DNA of 64,000 nt from Fictibacillus gelatini DSM 15865 (GTDB taxonomy: Bacteria; Bacillota; Bacilli; Bacillales; Fictibacillaceae), in contig NZ_KE387232.1 of NCBI RefSeq assembly GCF_000430745.1, positions 49,395-113,394 on the forward strand, given 5' to 3'. Made by a program: the position numbers and the translations under genes. Under the pieces are notes generated by a model. It was not told where the DNA came from and searched no databases. It worked only from the letters and a program-made list of their open reading frames with translations. The first letter of the stretch is position 1, and each line of letters begins with the position of its first letter. Positions 52,800-61,636 of this stretch are shown here, in pieces.

Positions 52800-53198
52800 T
52801 TATCCGTTTTGCACAGAAAATAAATCTTCTTTAATTTTTGAAGTAGAAATACCGATCGTTCTTGGCAAATAAACAACTTCGCAATATTCTTTCAAAAAGT
52901 CAAATTTCCCTTTCCAATCATCGCCCATGACAAATACATCAACGTCATGCTCGATCACGTCGCGCACCTTTTGATCCCAGGAATTTTCCGGAATGACTTC
53001 ATCCACATAACGAATGGATTCTAAAATAAGCTTTCGGTTTTCAAAGCTGTGATACGCTTTTTTATCTTTGATCGCATTAAATTCATCGGTAGAAATCGCA
53101 ACAATGAGATAGTCCCCTAATGCCTTTGCGCGTTTTAAAAGATTAATGTGTCCCCAATGAAGTAAATCAAATGTACCGTATGTTATCACTTTCTTCAT
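52800..53198 (-). CDS. tagD: Glycerol-3-phosphate cytidylyltransferase TagD
   Basis: 132 residues, very close to the size of B. subtilis TagD (129). It has the nucleotidyltransferase motif TYGTFDLLHWGHINLLKRA with HxGH and the C-terminal RTIGISTSKIK (RTxGISTT-like). It makes CDP-glycerol from CTP and glycerol-3-phosphate in the cytoplasm for TagB and TagF. It is the first gene of this teichoic acid group. No tagA gene is seen in the window. Confidence 0.96.
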   Translation of the reverse strand: MKKVITYGTFDLLHWGHINLLKRAKALGDYLIVAISTDEFNAIKDKKAYHSFENRKLILESIRYVDEVIPENSWDQKVRDVIEHDVDVFVMGDDWKGKFDFLKEYCEVVYLPRTIGISTSKIKEDLFSVQNG

Positions 53199-53594
53199 TT
53201 ACAAATCTCTCCTAACCATTTCCAATAATAATTTTTTTAACCGAATCTTGTTGTCCTCAACTGGATTTGGTCTTAAATTTTTCGTTCACTGTATCTCTAT
53301 CTATCATAAAAGCAATGGATCATCCCATAAAAAAAATTCAACCTTCATTATAAGTCGAAAGTCCCAGGATTTCAATTATTATCGAAAAATGCCTGTCTAA
53401 AATAATCCTTTCGTTTATTATATCCTGTCTCTGTCTGTACGAAATGAATGGATTTAATTCCCAAAGTATTCTACGCTATGTTATCCCCTATTTTAAGGTG
53501 CCTCAAACCATTTTTATGCTTATTAAAAAAACTGGCCAAACGTGACCAGTTTTTTTTCCTCAATGTACATACTATAGTTAATTGAATTGGACAG
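53199..53594. other. Intergenic region upstream of tagD
   Basis: 396 bp, strongly AT-rich and without a credible ORF. The tagD promoter should lie in the first 200 bp on the minus strand, but no clear -35/-10 pair stands out. A hairpin at 53527-53556 (ACTGG ... CCAGT between A and T runs) probably terminates the minus-strand genes at 53.6-55 kb. Confidence 0.5.
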
Positions 53595-53810
53595 TTAACT
53601 TGTATGCATACGGCGAAGCTTTTCCATTCGATCTTTTACCTCCGCATAATACGTTCCTTTTTTTATTAAAATAGAGCACTTCCGCATTTTATGGTTGCGT
53701 TTTTTATCTTCTGCTACACCTAAAATGCCAAAGTAATCTTCAAAAGTTCGCGTTGATTTCTCACTTTGCCTTTTCCCTAAATAAATGCCGTATACACCCG
53801 ATTCTTTCAC
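53595..53810 (-). CDS. Small hypothetical protein
   Basis: 71 residues from GTG 53810, or 94 from a TTG at 53879 inside the previous gene; neither has a good Shine-Dalgarno. The product is basic (KDRMEKLRRMHTS at the end), without membrane segment, and contains FEDYFGILGVAEDKK. I recognise no family. It directly follows the zinc-ribbon membrane protein gene on the same strand, and a terminator follows it, which supports cotranscription. Confidence 0.4.
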   Translation of the reverse strand: MKESGVYGIYLGKRQSEKSTRTFEDYFGILGVAEDKKRNHKMRKCSILIKKGTYYAEVKDRMEKLRRMHTS

Positions 53811-53823
53811 CTTTACATAAAAT

Positions 53824-54936
53824 TTAAAACTCAGCCGGTTTATCGATATAAAACATATCAACAATCTTCGAACGGGCAATCTTCCATTTGCCTTCTTGCT
53901 TTTTAAGTGTATGCAGCCTTGTTATCACTTGATTTTCAAACTCCGGTCCATTCAACTTGAATCTGCTTTCATTAAGCTTTACCTGGACAACATTCGGATG
54001 GATATAGACAAATTCAATATCATTCACCTGGTAAACAAAGTCGAATGTTTTAAAGGTCTTTTCCGTTCGCACCATTTTCTTATGGTAATCACTGTTTTTG
54101 GAAAATCCGTCATTATAAATCGTAGACATATAGCCTTCAAGGTCTTCTGATTGATAGCTTTCCGTATTTTTTCGGATCACATCGATGACGTCCTGCAAAA
54201 TTTTTTCTTTATCCCGTTTTTCTTTGCGTTCGGCTAAAGCTTTTTGATGGGATTCGCTATCAGCTAAAACTTCCATTGTCAGCTGATGTTCCATTTTTGT
54301 TGTCTGTCTGTCCAGATAGGAAAAAAGGCTAACGACAAGGGTGATGATGATGCCATTTAAGAGAAATGCTAAGGTGGAAATTCCGATTCCGCCCCAACTA
54401 GTTCCGCCTATTTCTTTCATGGCTTTTGTGATAGCAGAAGAAGATGCTTCGATCTTTTTTATCTTTTTGATTGTTCTTCTGACATGGAAGTGATAGAGGC
54501 GATTGCCCATGAATCCCATGAATGAATGCATGATGAATCCAATGATCAAGTAGGCTATAAAAAGGTTCATTCGATTGAAAGCCAATATTAGTTCAATTAT
54601 AACGAGCAAAGCGAAAAAAGCGGCAAAAGGCACATACATTTTTCGATACGACAGCCAGATCAAACCTCCGAAAAACGCACTCCAGTTCCATGTTTGGCCC
54701 ACCGTTTCTTTTGACCATTGCTGTAAATAATAGTCTTTTTTCTTTTCGCCAACTACCATTCCCAGTTCATCAATTATGTTTCCGGGGACTTGCGCCAGAT
54801 TCGCTTCTTGTTCTTTTGGAGCAGGATGCTCCTGAATCATTTCTAAAAGAGGACTCATTTTTGTGATGGGATGGCCGCAGTTATAACAAAATGAAGCTTT
54901 TTCCGAGACTTTTGCCCCGCATTCATGAATAATCAA
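53824..54936 (-). CDS. Zinc-ribbon and DUF2628-like membrane protein
   Basis: 370 residues. An N-terminal zinc-ribbon remnant (ECGAKVSEKASFCYNCG) is followed by a DUF2628-like region with TWNWSAFFGGLIWLSYRKMY and three to four membrane helices (about 95-165 and 205-230), then an extracellular NTF2-like tail (about 280-370, DLEGYMSTIYNDGF). The first cysteine of the first CxxC pair is Ile. TTG 54936 follows GGGGGGA; the frame is open for 48 more codons upstream. The function is unknown. Confidence 0.7.
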   Translation of the reverse strand: MIIHECGAKVSEKASFCYNCGHPITKMSPLLEMIQEHPAPKEQEANLAQVPGNIIDELGMVVGEKKKDYYLQQWSKETVGQTWNWSAFFGGLIWLSYRKMYVPFAAFFALLVIIELILAFNRMNLFIAYLIIGFIMHSFMGFMGNRLYHFHVRRTIKKIKKIEASSSAITKAMKEIGGTSWGGIGISTLAFLLNGIIITLVVSLFSYLDRQTTKMEHQLTMEVLADSESHQKALAERKEKRDKEKILQDVIDVIRKNTESYQSEDLEGYMSTIYNDGFSKNSDYHKKMVRTEKTFKTFDFVYQVNDIEFVYIHPNVVQVKLNESRFKLNGPEFENQVITRLHTLKKQEGKWKIARSKIVDMFYIDKPAEF

Positions 54937-55118
54937 GCGATCCCCCCGTTTCACTACACAGTATGTTGCAGTTTTCTTATACCCATTTATTTTACCATAT
55001 GAAACGCCTGAAACAGCTTCATGGGAACCGTAATGATTCAAAGATTCACGAATTTTCCCTTTTCTGTTTTTTATGATCAAGAATATTCGATTATAATAAA
55101 TATAAGGGGGGATTCCTA

Positions 55119-55376
55119 ATGTATATTTCTCTAATTATTGTCGCTGCGCTTGTTTGCGTGATTGCATTAGTTGCGACGCTTTATGTCGGAAAGCGCGTGG
55201 ATGAAACGATTCAAGCACATGAAAATACGGAAGGGAACGCTGCCGAAGAAGAACTGGCGCGCTCTCGCGATTACGAAACAAGCTCTTTCAAAAACGTCCG
55301 CAACCTGACGTGGATTTATGTCATTACATTTCTAGTTGTGATCATTATTTTCGGTATTGTTATGTATGTTTCTTAA
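55119..55376 (+). CDS. Small two-helix membrane protein
   Basis: 85 residues with an N-terminal helix (2-23) and a C-terminal helix (63-84) joined by a charged loop (GKRVDETIQAHENTEGNAAEEE). The ATG follows AAGGGGGG. I do not recognise the family. It is monocistronic, divergent from the zinc-ribbon gene and followed by a strong terminator, so it is a real gene. Confidence 0.7.
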   Translation: MYISLIIVAALVCVIALVATLYVGKRVDETIQAHENTEGNAAEEELARSRDYETSSFKNVRNLTWIYVITFLVVIIIFGIVMYVS

Positions 55377-55378
55377 AA

Positions 55379-55419
55379 GGTTGGATGGCCCTGCCCGTTT
55401 AAAGCAGGGCCATCCAACC
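55379..55419. terminator. Strong bidirectional terminator
   Basis: GGTTGGATGGCCCTGC (55379-55394) pairs over 16 bp with GCAGGGCCATCCAACC (55404-55419) between converging genes. Confidence 0.95.
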
Positions 55420-55424
55420 CTATA

Positions 55425-56267
55425 TTACTTGACGTTAAAATCAAAATCGCCGGAGCTTATATCCACTTTGAGAGCATATTTACCTGATCCTAATTTGCCG
55501 TGGATGCTGTTGTCCGATTTCGTCTGATAGTTCATCGGCAAATTGACATTTCCGGTGCCAGAACTGCTGTCAAAATCTAAAGCGAGGGAGGATGGCGCTT
55601 TGTTGACGTTAACCGTTACATCACCACTTGATCCATCAATGGCGATATTTTGTTTGATCGTATCCAATGAAAGTTCGGTATTCCCTGAATCAGCATGAAC
55701 CGCAATGTCCCCCTCTAGATGCTCTCCCGTTATATCACCGGAAGAGACCCCGAGCTTAATCTTTTTGCCGGATACTTGAGCGATGTGAATATCACCGGAA
55801 GAAGTTTCGACTTGCACTTGTTCGGCCTTTACTCCTCTTACGCTCGCGTCGCCGCTTGAGATATCGACCATTATTTTTTTGTACACTTTTTCAGGAACCG
55901 ATATTGTGAGTGTTGTACTCGAATACCGTATGCCGAAGCCGATACGGGAATCAAGGCTGATTAGCAGTTGGCTTCCTTCTTGCTTCACGCTAAATTTCAT
56001 TGCTCTAAGCCCTGCTTTATTCCCTTTCCCCATCAGGTGAACATCAATTGCGTCTTTTTTTGCTGGTACAATTTTAACATCACTAGACCCTGCCGAAACA
56101 TTAACGGAATCGATTCCACCTGCGGAAACCGATTTCCTTTTATCGATTGATACGGTCTTTCCGTAAAGAAATGAAAATGAAAAATCCTGTTTGGCAACTG
56201 CGGTTGAAACAAGCCCCACGATTCCAGCTAAAAAAACGATCGCGGATATCAACATCCATTTTCTCAT
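55425..56267 (-). CDS. DUF4097 beta-helix protein (LiaG-like)
   Basis: 280 residues: an N-terminal membrane anchor (about 5-25) and a repetitive extracytoplasmic beta-helix with recurring SSGDV/SSGDI (for example VDISSGDASVRGV, VETSSGDIHIAQV). This is the DUF4097 putative adhesin fold found in LiaG. Its role is not known; it often occurs with HAAS and PadR genes. The ATG shares a base with the stop of the HAAS gene (TAATG). Confidence 0.88.
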   Translation of the reverse strand: MRKWMLISAIVFLAGIVGLVSTAVAKQDFSFSFLYGKTVSIDKRKSVSAGGIDSVNVSAGSSDVKIVPAKKDAIDVHLMGKGNKAGLRAMKFSVKQEGSQLLISLDSRIGFGIRYSSTTLTISVPEKVYKKIMVDISSGDASVRGVKAEQVQVETSSGDIHIAQVSGKKIKLGVSSGDITGEHLEGDIAVHADSGNTELSLDTIKQNIAIDGSSGDVTVNVNKAPSSLALDFDSSSGTGNVNLPMNYQTKSDNSIHGKLGSGKYALKVDISSGDFDFNVK

Positions 56268-56818
56268 TAACTTCGCTCTCCTTTCACGATCCGAACATTA
56301 AATCTTGCATAGTTCAAAATCATTCGATAAAGAAATTTCCCGATGTAAATCATCACGATGCACATAAACACTCCGAAGCCAGTCAAAGCCATTGCCATAA
56401 AGAGTCGTTCCATAAAACTTATATCTTCCAAAAAGACCGGGGATAATACACCGATTCCGCTTGTTGCTATCGCAAAAGATGCGATACATAATACGGCATA
56501 AACGACTAAAATAACAATAATCGGCATGAGAAGAAAGACAATGTTAAAGAAGCTTAAACTGACGATAGCGAGCAGTGCCTTCATCATGTTATGCATGGAT
56601 TTATCAGACTGAGCTTGCGAAAGATGATACTGGGCGAGTATCTCACGGGCAAGCGTTTTCGGAGAACCGAGCTCATTAGCAATTTCATGCTCCGTTTTGC
56701 CCTCGGCCATCCCCATTTCAAAATGTTCCTCATAATCATAGATGATTTCTTTTCTTTCGCCTTCGGGCAACTTTTTAATAAAGTTTCCTAATTCGCTTAT
56801 AAATTGTTTCTTTGTCAT
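56267..56818 (-). CDS. HAAS domain membrane protein (DUF1700-like)
   Basis: 183 residues. The N-terminal HAAS helical domain (1-70) has KKQFISELGNFIKKLPEGERKEIIYDYEEHFEMGMAEGKTEHEIANELGSPKTLAREIL. Two to three membrane helices follow (about 80-110, 115-135, 140-170). HAAS proteins are presumed signalling partners of PadR regulators. ATG 56818 overlaps the padR stop by one base. Confidence 0.88.
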   Translation of the reverse strand: MTKKQFISELGNFIKKLPEGERKEIIYDYEEHFEMGMAEGKTEHEIANELGSPKTLAREILAQYHLSQAQSDKSMHNMMKALLAIVSLSFFNIVFLLMPIIVILVVYAVLCIASFAIATSGIGVLSPVFLEDISFMERLFMAMALTGFGVFMCIVMIYIGKFLYRMILNYARFNVRIVKGERS

Positions 56819-57135
56819 TAGACGGCCGCCTCCTTGATGAGCATATTCACTCCTTCTGAAAACTTTAGCCACTCCACAATAAGTTCTTCCATGTACGCTT
56901 TTCCTTTACTCGTAATCCTGTAATACTTTCGCGGTGGCCCTTCAGTTGATTCCCGTAAATAGGTGGTAACCAGCTCTTCTTTCGTTAACCGGCGTAATAA
57001 TGGATAAAGGCTCCCGTCTGCCACCTCGATGCGCTTTGAAATATTTTGAGCCAGTTCGTATCCATATTGATCCTTTTGGTTTACTAATACGAGCACACAA
57101 AGCTCCAGAACCCCTTTCTTAAACTGAACATTCAT
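56818..57135 (-). CDS. PadR family transcriptional regulator
   Basis: 105 residues, a winged helix of PadR type: [41 protein letters not shown] and [17 protein letters not shown]. It probably represses its own PadR-HAAS-DUF4097 operon; nested inverted repeats lie upstream. Three genes overlap by single bases and are translationally coupled. Confidence 0.93.
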   Translation of the reverse strand: MNVQFKKGVLELCVLVLVNQKDQYGYELAQNISKRIEVADGSLYPLLRRLTKEELVTTYLRESTEGPPRKYYRITSKGKAYMEELIVEWLKFSEGVNMLIKEAAV

Positions 57136-57187
57136 ACATTCACCGCCTTTTAGTAATCCTATCGACTAATGAAAATTTATCATTCAG

Positions 57188-57286
57188 TACTGATCATAGT
57201 TCAATACCGGGCGAAAATGACCAACAAACTCCACGCCAACTATAATTTACCATATAGTATTGAACTTTGCAAGATAGTGATCAGTA
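57188..57286. promoter_or_regulatory. Nested inverted repeats upstream of padR
   Basis: TACTGATCA (57188-57196) and GTTCAATAC (57199-57207) recur in inverted form as GTATTGAAC (57257-57265) and TGATCAGTA (57278-57286). The whole forms a large two-part dyad between padR and the GNAT gene. Confidence 0.6.
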
Positions 57287-57396
57287 ATTTATTGTGATTT
57301 TTCAAGACCTGAGTTCTCTATTTTGTTTTCTTCCTCTTTGACCTATTATAATGATAGCAGAGGTTATAGGTTTTAATAATCAAGGAGGGGTTCCAT

Positions 57397-57954
57397 GTGC
57401 TTAACATTGAAGTCAGAAGGCCGCGAATCGAAGATCGAGATGAGCTCCATCAATTTTTTCGCACAGTCGTAACGGATACATTCAGAAAAGAAGGATTATC
57501 GGCGCTTGTTGCTGATATCGAAAATGAAATTGAAAGCAAGAAGCAATACTTACAATATGACCTGGACAGCAATGGGAAAGAGCGGTATTTTTTGATTGCC
57601 TGCGATAAAAATGATAATAAAATAATAGGTTCTATTGAACATGGCCCGGCGAGCAGCCTGATGATCAATTGCACCAATGGGCGATTAAAAGGGGTGCCTG
57701 AGATCGGGACAGTATTTGTGCTTCCGGATTTTCAGAGGCGCGGCATAGGAAGCCTTCTGTTGAATGTCATGTTTTTAACGCTCTTGAATCGTGGGATTAA
57801 CGAATTTTGTTTAGACAGCGGCTATAAAACGGCACAGAAAATATGGAAGAAGAAATTTGGAGCCCCGGACTATTTGCTAAAAAATTATTGGGGCGAGGGA
57901 CAAGATCATATGATTTGGAAAAGGCGGACGGCAGATATGCAGATCATATTTTAG
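57397..57954 (+). CDS. GNAT family N-acetyltransferase
   Basis: 185 residues. The acetyl-CoA pyrophosphate motif is FQRRGIGSLLLNV (about 110-122), preceded by the beta4 strand PEIGTVFVLPD. GTG 57397 follows GGAGGGG with six bases of spacing. The substrate is unknown. It is divergent from padR and may share the dyad region. The tail at about 165-185 is short and basic. Confidence 0.85.
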   Translation: MLNIEVRRPRIEDRDELHQFFRTVVTDTFRKEGLSALVADIENEIESKKQYLQYDLDSNGKERYFLIACDKNDNKIIGSIEHGPASSLMINCTNGRLKGVPEIGTVFVLPDFQRRGIGSLLLNVMFLTLLNRGINEFCLDSGYKTAQKIWKKKFGAPDYLLKNYWGEGQDHMIWKRRTADMQIIF

Positions 57955-58146
57955 TTTCGGTTTGGTTTCTTCCATCTTCTATTCTTGCGCTATTCTATCA
58001 TTTCAGAGGCAAACTTTTCGGATTTACTAATCTTCAAGCTGAAAAAGATTCATCAGTCGCCTCCGATTTTTTCTGAATATGCTTTATCTTTAGTCTACAT
58101 GAAAATCTCTCATTAATGCTATTTGCACTATTCATTTTACTTATGA

Positions 58147-58632
58147 ATCATCACAACGAAAGAAGTCATTCTATTTTTAGAAAAAGAAAACGTCACGAAT
58201 CTTGTCATCGGGCGGGTTTCCGAGATCGAGAAAAACACAAAGAAGGGCCAAAAGAAAAAGTCGAAAACAACAAAAATAAGAAGGCAACAGCTTTCCCTTT
58301 GGAACCGGGGAAAGATCAAACAAAAACTAACGTATAAAGCTCAGCTGAAAGGAATCAAAGTGGAAGAAACGGAAGAAAGCTATACGTCCCAAACCTGTCC
58401 GTTCTGTCATGGAAGACATAAAATCAATGGACGTCCATTCAAATGTTCTGTTCGCCAAACAGAAATCCATCGGGACGTAAACGGTGCCCAGAATATCGCA
58501 CGGAAGAAGTACCCGATGGAAGTAAGCCACCTCCTTGAAGTCATATTTAAACAACCGGTCTGGTATAAGCGATATGTGAACGGGAATCCCTGTTTTTTTA
58601 ATAAGACAAGGTCAGGATCGATCAGAGTTTAA
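58147..58632 (+). pseudogene. tnpB: Degenerate C-terminal fragment of a TnpB (IS200/IS605 OrfB) nuclease
   Basis: An open frame of about 161 codons without a start. It contains NLVIGRVSEIEKNTKK, the RRQQLSLWNRGKIKQKLTYKAQLKGIKVEETEESYTSQTCPFC region and the RuvC-III part HRDVNGAQNIARKKY of TnpB. The N-terminal half with RuvC-I is gone. The zinc finger keeps CPFC but its second pair reads CSVR instead of CxxC. No tnpA is present. It is a relic of an IS605-type insertion, and the IS right end seems to follow. Confidence 0.85.
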
Positions 58633-58850
58633 AAGTATGGCCAGAACGATGGCGTAGTAGGCACCGACCTTGCCCGCAGGAAGTTGTGTTCCGACCTCTT
58701 GTGTTGCTCACCCAAGTTCGACCGCTGCTTCTTCTCTGGAAGAAAGTAAGTTGGATGTTTGTGAGAAAGCAACCACGGTTAGAATCCCACTACTGTCTAT
58801 GGCAGTAGCTTGCGGCTTTAGCCGTGGGAGTAGGTCACCCCTGGAGAAAA
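58633..58850 (+). ncRNA. Omega-RNA-like IS605 right-end remnant
   Basis: The sequence after the tnpB relic can fold as an IS605-type guide-RNA scaffold. CTACTG (58790-58795) pairs with CAGTAG (58803-58808), CGGC-TTTA-GCCG (58813-58824) forms a second hairpin, and CCACGG (58773-58778) and CCCAC (58786-58790) can alternatively pair with CCGTGGG (58822-58828), a pseudoknot-like arrangement. The segment would be the transcribed right end used by TnpB. Confidence 0.5.
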
Positions 58851-58912
58851 TAATCCTACGATTGAAGTCGCAGGCTCAGCAGTTATAACCATTGAAGGCA
58901 TGATTACGATCT

Positions 58913-58942
58913 AAAAGAACTCGGATGGCCCGAGTTCTTTTT
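58913..58942 (-). terminator. Terminator downstream of ydbT
   Basis: AAAAGAACTCGG pairs with CCGAGTTCTTTT around a four-base loop; the ydbT stop codon adjoins it. Confidence 0.85.
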
Positions 58943-60399
58943 TACATTGTTGAGCTTCTTCTACTGTACCAGTTCCAAACAGCCTCTAGCTGTGATGCCT
59001 CAAATAGGCGGATCCCGCTGACTGATTTCCCCATAACGGCAATCGATAAGGAGAGCAGCCCTTTTCGCCTTATTGGAGCTGTCGCTGACAATGTCATCGA
59101 TTGAATGTGCGGACGGCGAACATAATACGTTTTTCTTGCCAAATCTCTCGTCTGAATAGCCAGCTGTTCATTTGACAGCATCACACCCTGCGTGCGGTAA
59201 ATGAACAGGAACCATACCGTATCAAGCGGAATAAGAACGAGCGAAAGAATAGCGTGCTTGCCGAAAACCAAGAGCAATAGGCCGGAGACGAGGCACACAG
59301 CTAGCAATTGCCAGCGAATGAAATAGAAGGCTCCACGCCCCGGGGCCCGATCGGAAATCTTGCTTTCATGATACTGCGGAAGAAACTGCTCGAACAACTG
59401 CGCAAGCTCAGCTTTCTTTACAAACGGATGCAAAATCACATTTTCTTTTTTATCGGATTGAATGACATAGACTTCGACCTCTGCGTACCCGAGCCATTGC
59501 CGGAGCCATCCTTCTTTTACGCAAATCGCCTGTACACGGTGAATGTGAAACGCCGTCTGCTTTTTGTTTAAGAGGCCGTATGAAATAGAAATTTGCGAGC
59601 CGTTTTTCTCCACTGTATACCCGCCGAACTTGACAATATAAAACAAAATGGATAAGACCCATGCAAGCAAGCTACCCGCAATAATCGCGAGGATAATAGC
59701 AGTAAATCCTGACAGATGATGGATGATCCATGAAGTCATTGACTTATAGACATCCTCTGGAAGAACATCGTCGGCAAAGGATAACATACCGGCAACGGCA
59801 GTAATGACGATCCCAAGGTGGGTGGTCGTGCATGCCGCAATCAATAGGTCCTTTGTTCCGAGGCTAATCCTGGCTCCTGCCCGATGGTTTTCTGTTTGTT
59901 CTGGCAGAATCTTAATTTCAGCAGTACCGTCCTCTTCAGAAGCAGAAGAAGGACTTCCTTTTTCTTTTCGAAGAGCCGCTTGCAGCTCCTCTGCCTCCTT
60001 ACGGGTAATGGCTGGTATGACGCCATCCGCTTCATTCCCTCCCCCAGGTGTCTCCAATTTCACCTTCACAACCCGGAACAGACGCTGGATAAGCGGTTCC
60101 TCAATAGAGACAGTGTGAATTCGCCGAAAGCTTATATATTTTTCATCACGAAAGAAAACCCCTTTTTTGATCACGATTTGTTCAGCTTCTATCGTATACG
60201 AATAGCGCAGCCAGCCGACCAATCCGAAACATACGTTGACGCCAATCAAGAAAGGCGCTGCATACGTCCACAGCCATGGGTGCTTATTCCCTTGAACGAC
60301 CAGCACGATAAGGGCAGGAAACCATCCTTTAATCGCTTGAATGACAAAAAGAAGAATATAGGCTGGATGCAATCGCTTCGGCTCATTCATCATCATCAT
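58942..60399 (-). CDS. ydbT: Triple bacterial-PH-domain membrane protein YdbT
   Basis: 485 residues with three bPH_2 domains (about 65-140, 260-330, 410-475) and paired membrane helices before each. B. subtilis YdbT is similar in size (493). YdbS and YdbT work together and confer some resistance to certain antimicrobial peptides made by other bacilli. The frame begins with four Met codons (MMMM); which is used is uncertain. It overlaps the end of ydbS by 17 bases. Confidence 0.88.
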   Translation of the reverse strand: MMMMNEPKRLHPAYILLFVIQAIKGWFPALIVLVVQGNKHPWLWTYAAPFLIGVNVCFGLVGWLRYSYTIEAEQIVIKKGVFFRDEKYISFRRIHTVSIEEPLIQRLFRVVKVKLETPGGGNEADGVIPAITRKEAEELQAALRKEKGSPSSASEEDGTAEIKILPEQTENHRAGARISLGTKDLLIAACTTTHLGIVITAVAGMLSFADDVLPEDVYKSMTSWIIHHLSGFTAIILAIIAGSLLAWVLSILFYIVKFGGYTVEKNGSQISISYGLLNKKQTAFHIHRVQAICVKEGWLRQWLGYAEVEVYVIQSDKKENVILHPFVKKAELAQLFEQFLPQYHESKISDRAPGRGAFYFIRWQLLAVCLVSGLLLLVFGKHAILSLVLIPLDTVWFLFIYRTQGVMLSNEQLAIQTRDLARKTYYVRRPHIQSMTLSATAPIRRKGLLSLSIAVMGKSVSGIRLFEASQLEAVWNWYSRRSSTM

Positions 60400-60865
60400 C
60401 CTTTACCCTTGCAAGTATAGCGATTTGGCTCTGGAGTCTTCTTGCATCCTCCGATTTCAGGCCGCTTATTTTATGGCGTGATGCAGCGGTGACAACAGTA
60501 ACCGCAGCCAGCCCATACTTTCTCATAAACGGTCCGCTTTCCATTTCGACATGCTGAACACGAATCATCGGAACGAGCACATTATGGATAAAAAAGATGC
60601 CTGATTGAATTTCGATTTCCTGCTCGAATACTTCATAGGCAAACCGCCGGTAGCTTAATGTCGGTATAAGCCAGGTGAAAAGTATGAACAACATACAAAA
60701 CACGGCAAGCGCGATCCAGCCCGGTATGTACGTAAAGCCAAAAATTTTCGCAATCAATAAATAAAGCAATGATAGAATGATTCCCGTCCCATTAAAAATG
60801 GCTCCGGAAATGCGGGATAGCTTCACCGCATCCGGATGCCTTCGATTTGCCAGATTTCGAACCAT
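60383..60865 (-). CDS. ydbS: Bacterial-PH-domain membrane protein YdbS
   Basis: 160 residues, matching the 159 of B. subtilis YdbS. Two membrane helices (about 25-70) are followed by one bPH_2 domain (about 75-150, VFEQEIEIQSGIFFIHNVLVPMIRVQHVEMESGPFMRKYGLAAV). ATG 60865 follows GGGGAAAG; the longer frame upstream is not used. It forms an operon with ydbT. Confidence 0.9.
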   Translation of the reverse strand: MVRNLANRRHPDAVKLSRISGAIFNGTGIILSLLYLLIAKIFGFTYIPGWIALAVFCMLFILFTWLIPTLSYRRFAYEVFEQEIEIQSGIFFIHNVLVPMIRVQHVEMESGPFMRKYGLAAVTVVTAASRHKISGLKSEDARRLQSQIAILARVKDDDDE

Positions 60866-60953
60866 AGCTTTCCCCTTTCCAATGTTTCTAAAAAAAGGAT
60901 ACCATAACATCCAAAAGAAATCTGGGCTTTATTTTATCATTTGGGAAATTTTT

Positions 60954-61631
60954 TTAAAAGGCGTCGAGTTTAAGTCCGTGCGCAATAATCAGCTCCGCCT
61001 CGGTCGATTGCTGAATGTCTTCGACCGTATAACCTTTTGCGACTTCGACTAGAATTAGCCCCCGGGGAGTGACATCGATGACGGCGCGGTCCGTAATAAT
61101 CCGGTCCACGACATTTTCTCCTGTGAGCGGAAGGGAGCATTTTTTCAAAATTTTCGGCTCTCCTTTATTGTTCACATGTTCCATAATGACGATAATTTTT
61201 TTCGCGCCGTGGACAAGATCCATCGCTCCGCCCATGCCTTTTATCATTTTGCCGGGAATCATCCAATTGGCCAAATCCCCGGTTTCGGACACTTCCATTC
61301 CGCCTAAAATCGCTACATCGATGTGACCACCGCGAATCATCGCAAACGATTCAGCACTGTTAAAATAGGCCGCCCCTTCAATCGCTGTGATCGTTTCTTT
61401 TCCTGCATTAATAAGATCAGGATCGACTTCGTTTTCCAACGGATAAGGGCCAATGCCGAGCAAACCGTTTTCGGATTGAAGGACGACCTCTTTGTCGCTA
61501 TCGATATAATTGGCGACAAGTGTCGGCATCCCAATACCGAGGTTCACATAGTTTCCATCTTCGATCTCTTTTTCTGCGCGTCTGGCGATTTTTTCTCTTA
61601 TTCCTGCTTTTTCATTGATTTTTACCGACAT
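60954..61631 (-). CDS. scoB: 3-oxoacid CoA-transferase subunit B
   Basis: 225 residues, family I CoA-transferase beta subunit. The catalytic glutamate is in [16 protein letters not shown] (about residues 47-62), and [10 protein letters not shown] and [12 protein letters not shown] are conserved. With subunit A it moves CoA from succinyl-CoA (or acetyl-CoA) to acetoacetate or a related oxoacid. ATG 61631 follows GGGGTGAT, which overlaps the scoA stop. Confidence 0.93.
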   Translation of the reverse strand: MSVKINEKAGIREKIARRAEKEIEDGNYVNLGIGMPTLVANYIDSDKEVVLQSENGLLGIGPYPLENEVDPDLINAGKETITAIEGAAYFNSAESFAMIRGGHIDVAILGGMEVSETGDLANWMIPGKMIKGMGGAMDLVHGAKKIIVIMEHVNNKGEPKILKKCSLPLTGENVVDRIITDRAVIDVTPRGLILVEVAKGYTVEDIQQSTEAELIIAHGLKLDAF

Positions 61632-61636
61632 AACGA

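Noticed and set aside
58116..58337. Separate 73-codon ORF before the tnpB fragment
   Set aside because: The TnpB-like frame runs through the same stretch in another phase and matches TnpB; this ORF is its shadow.
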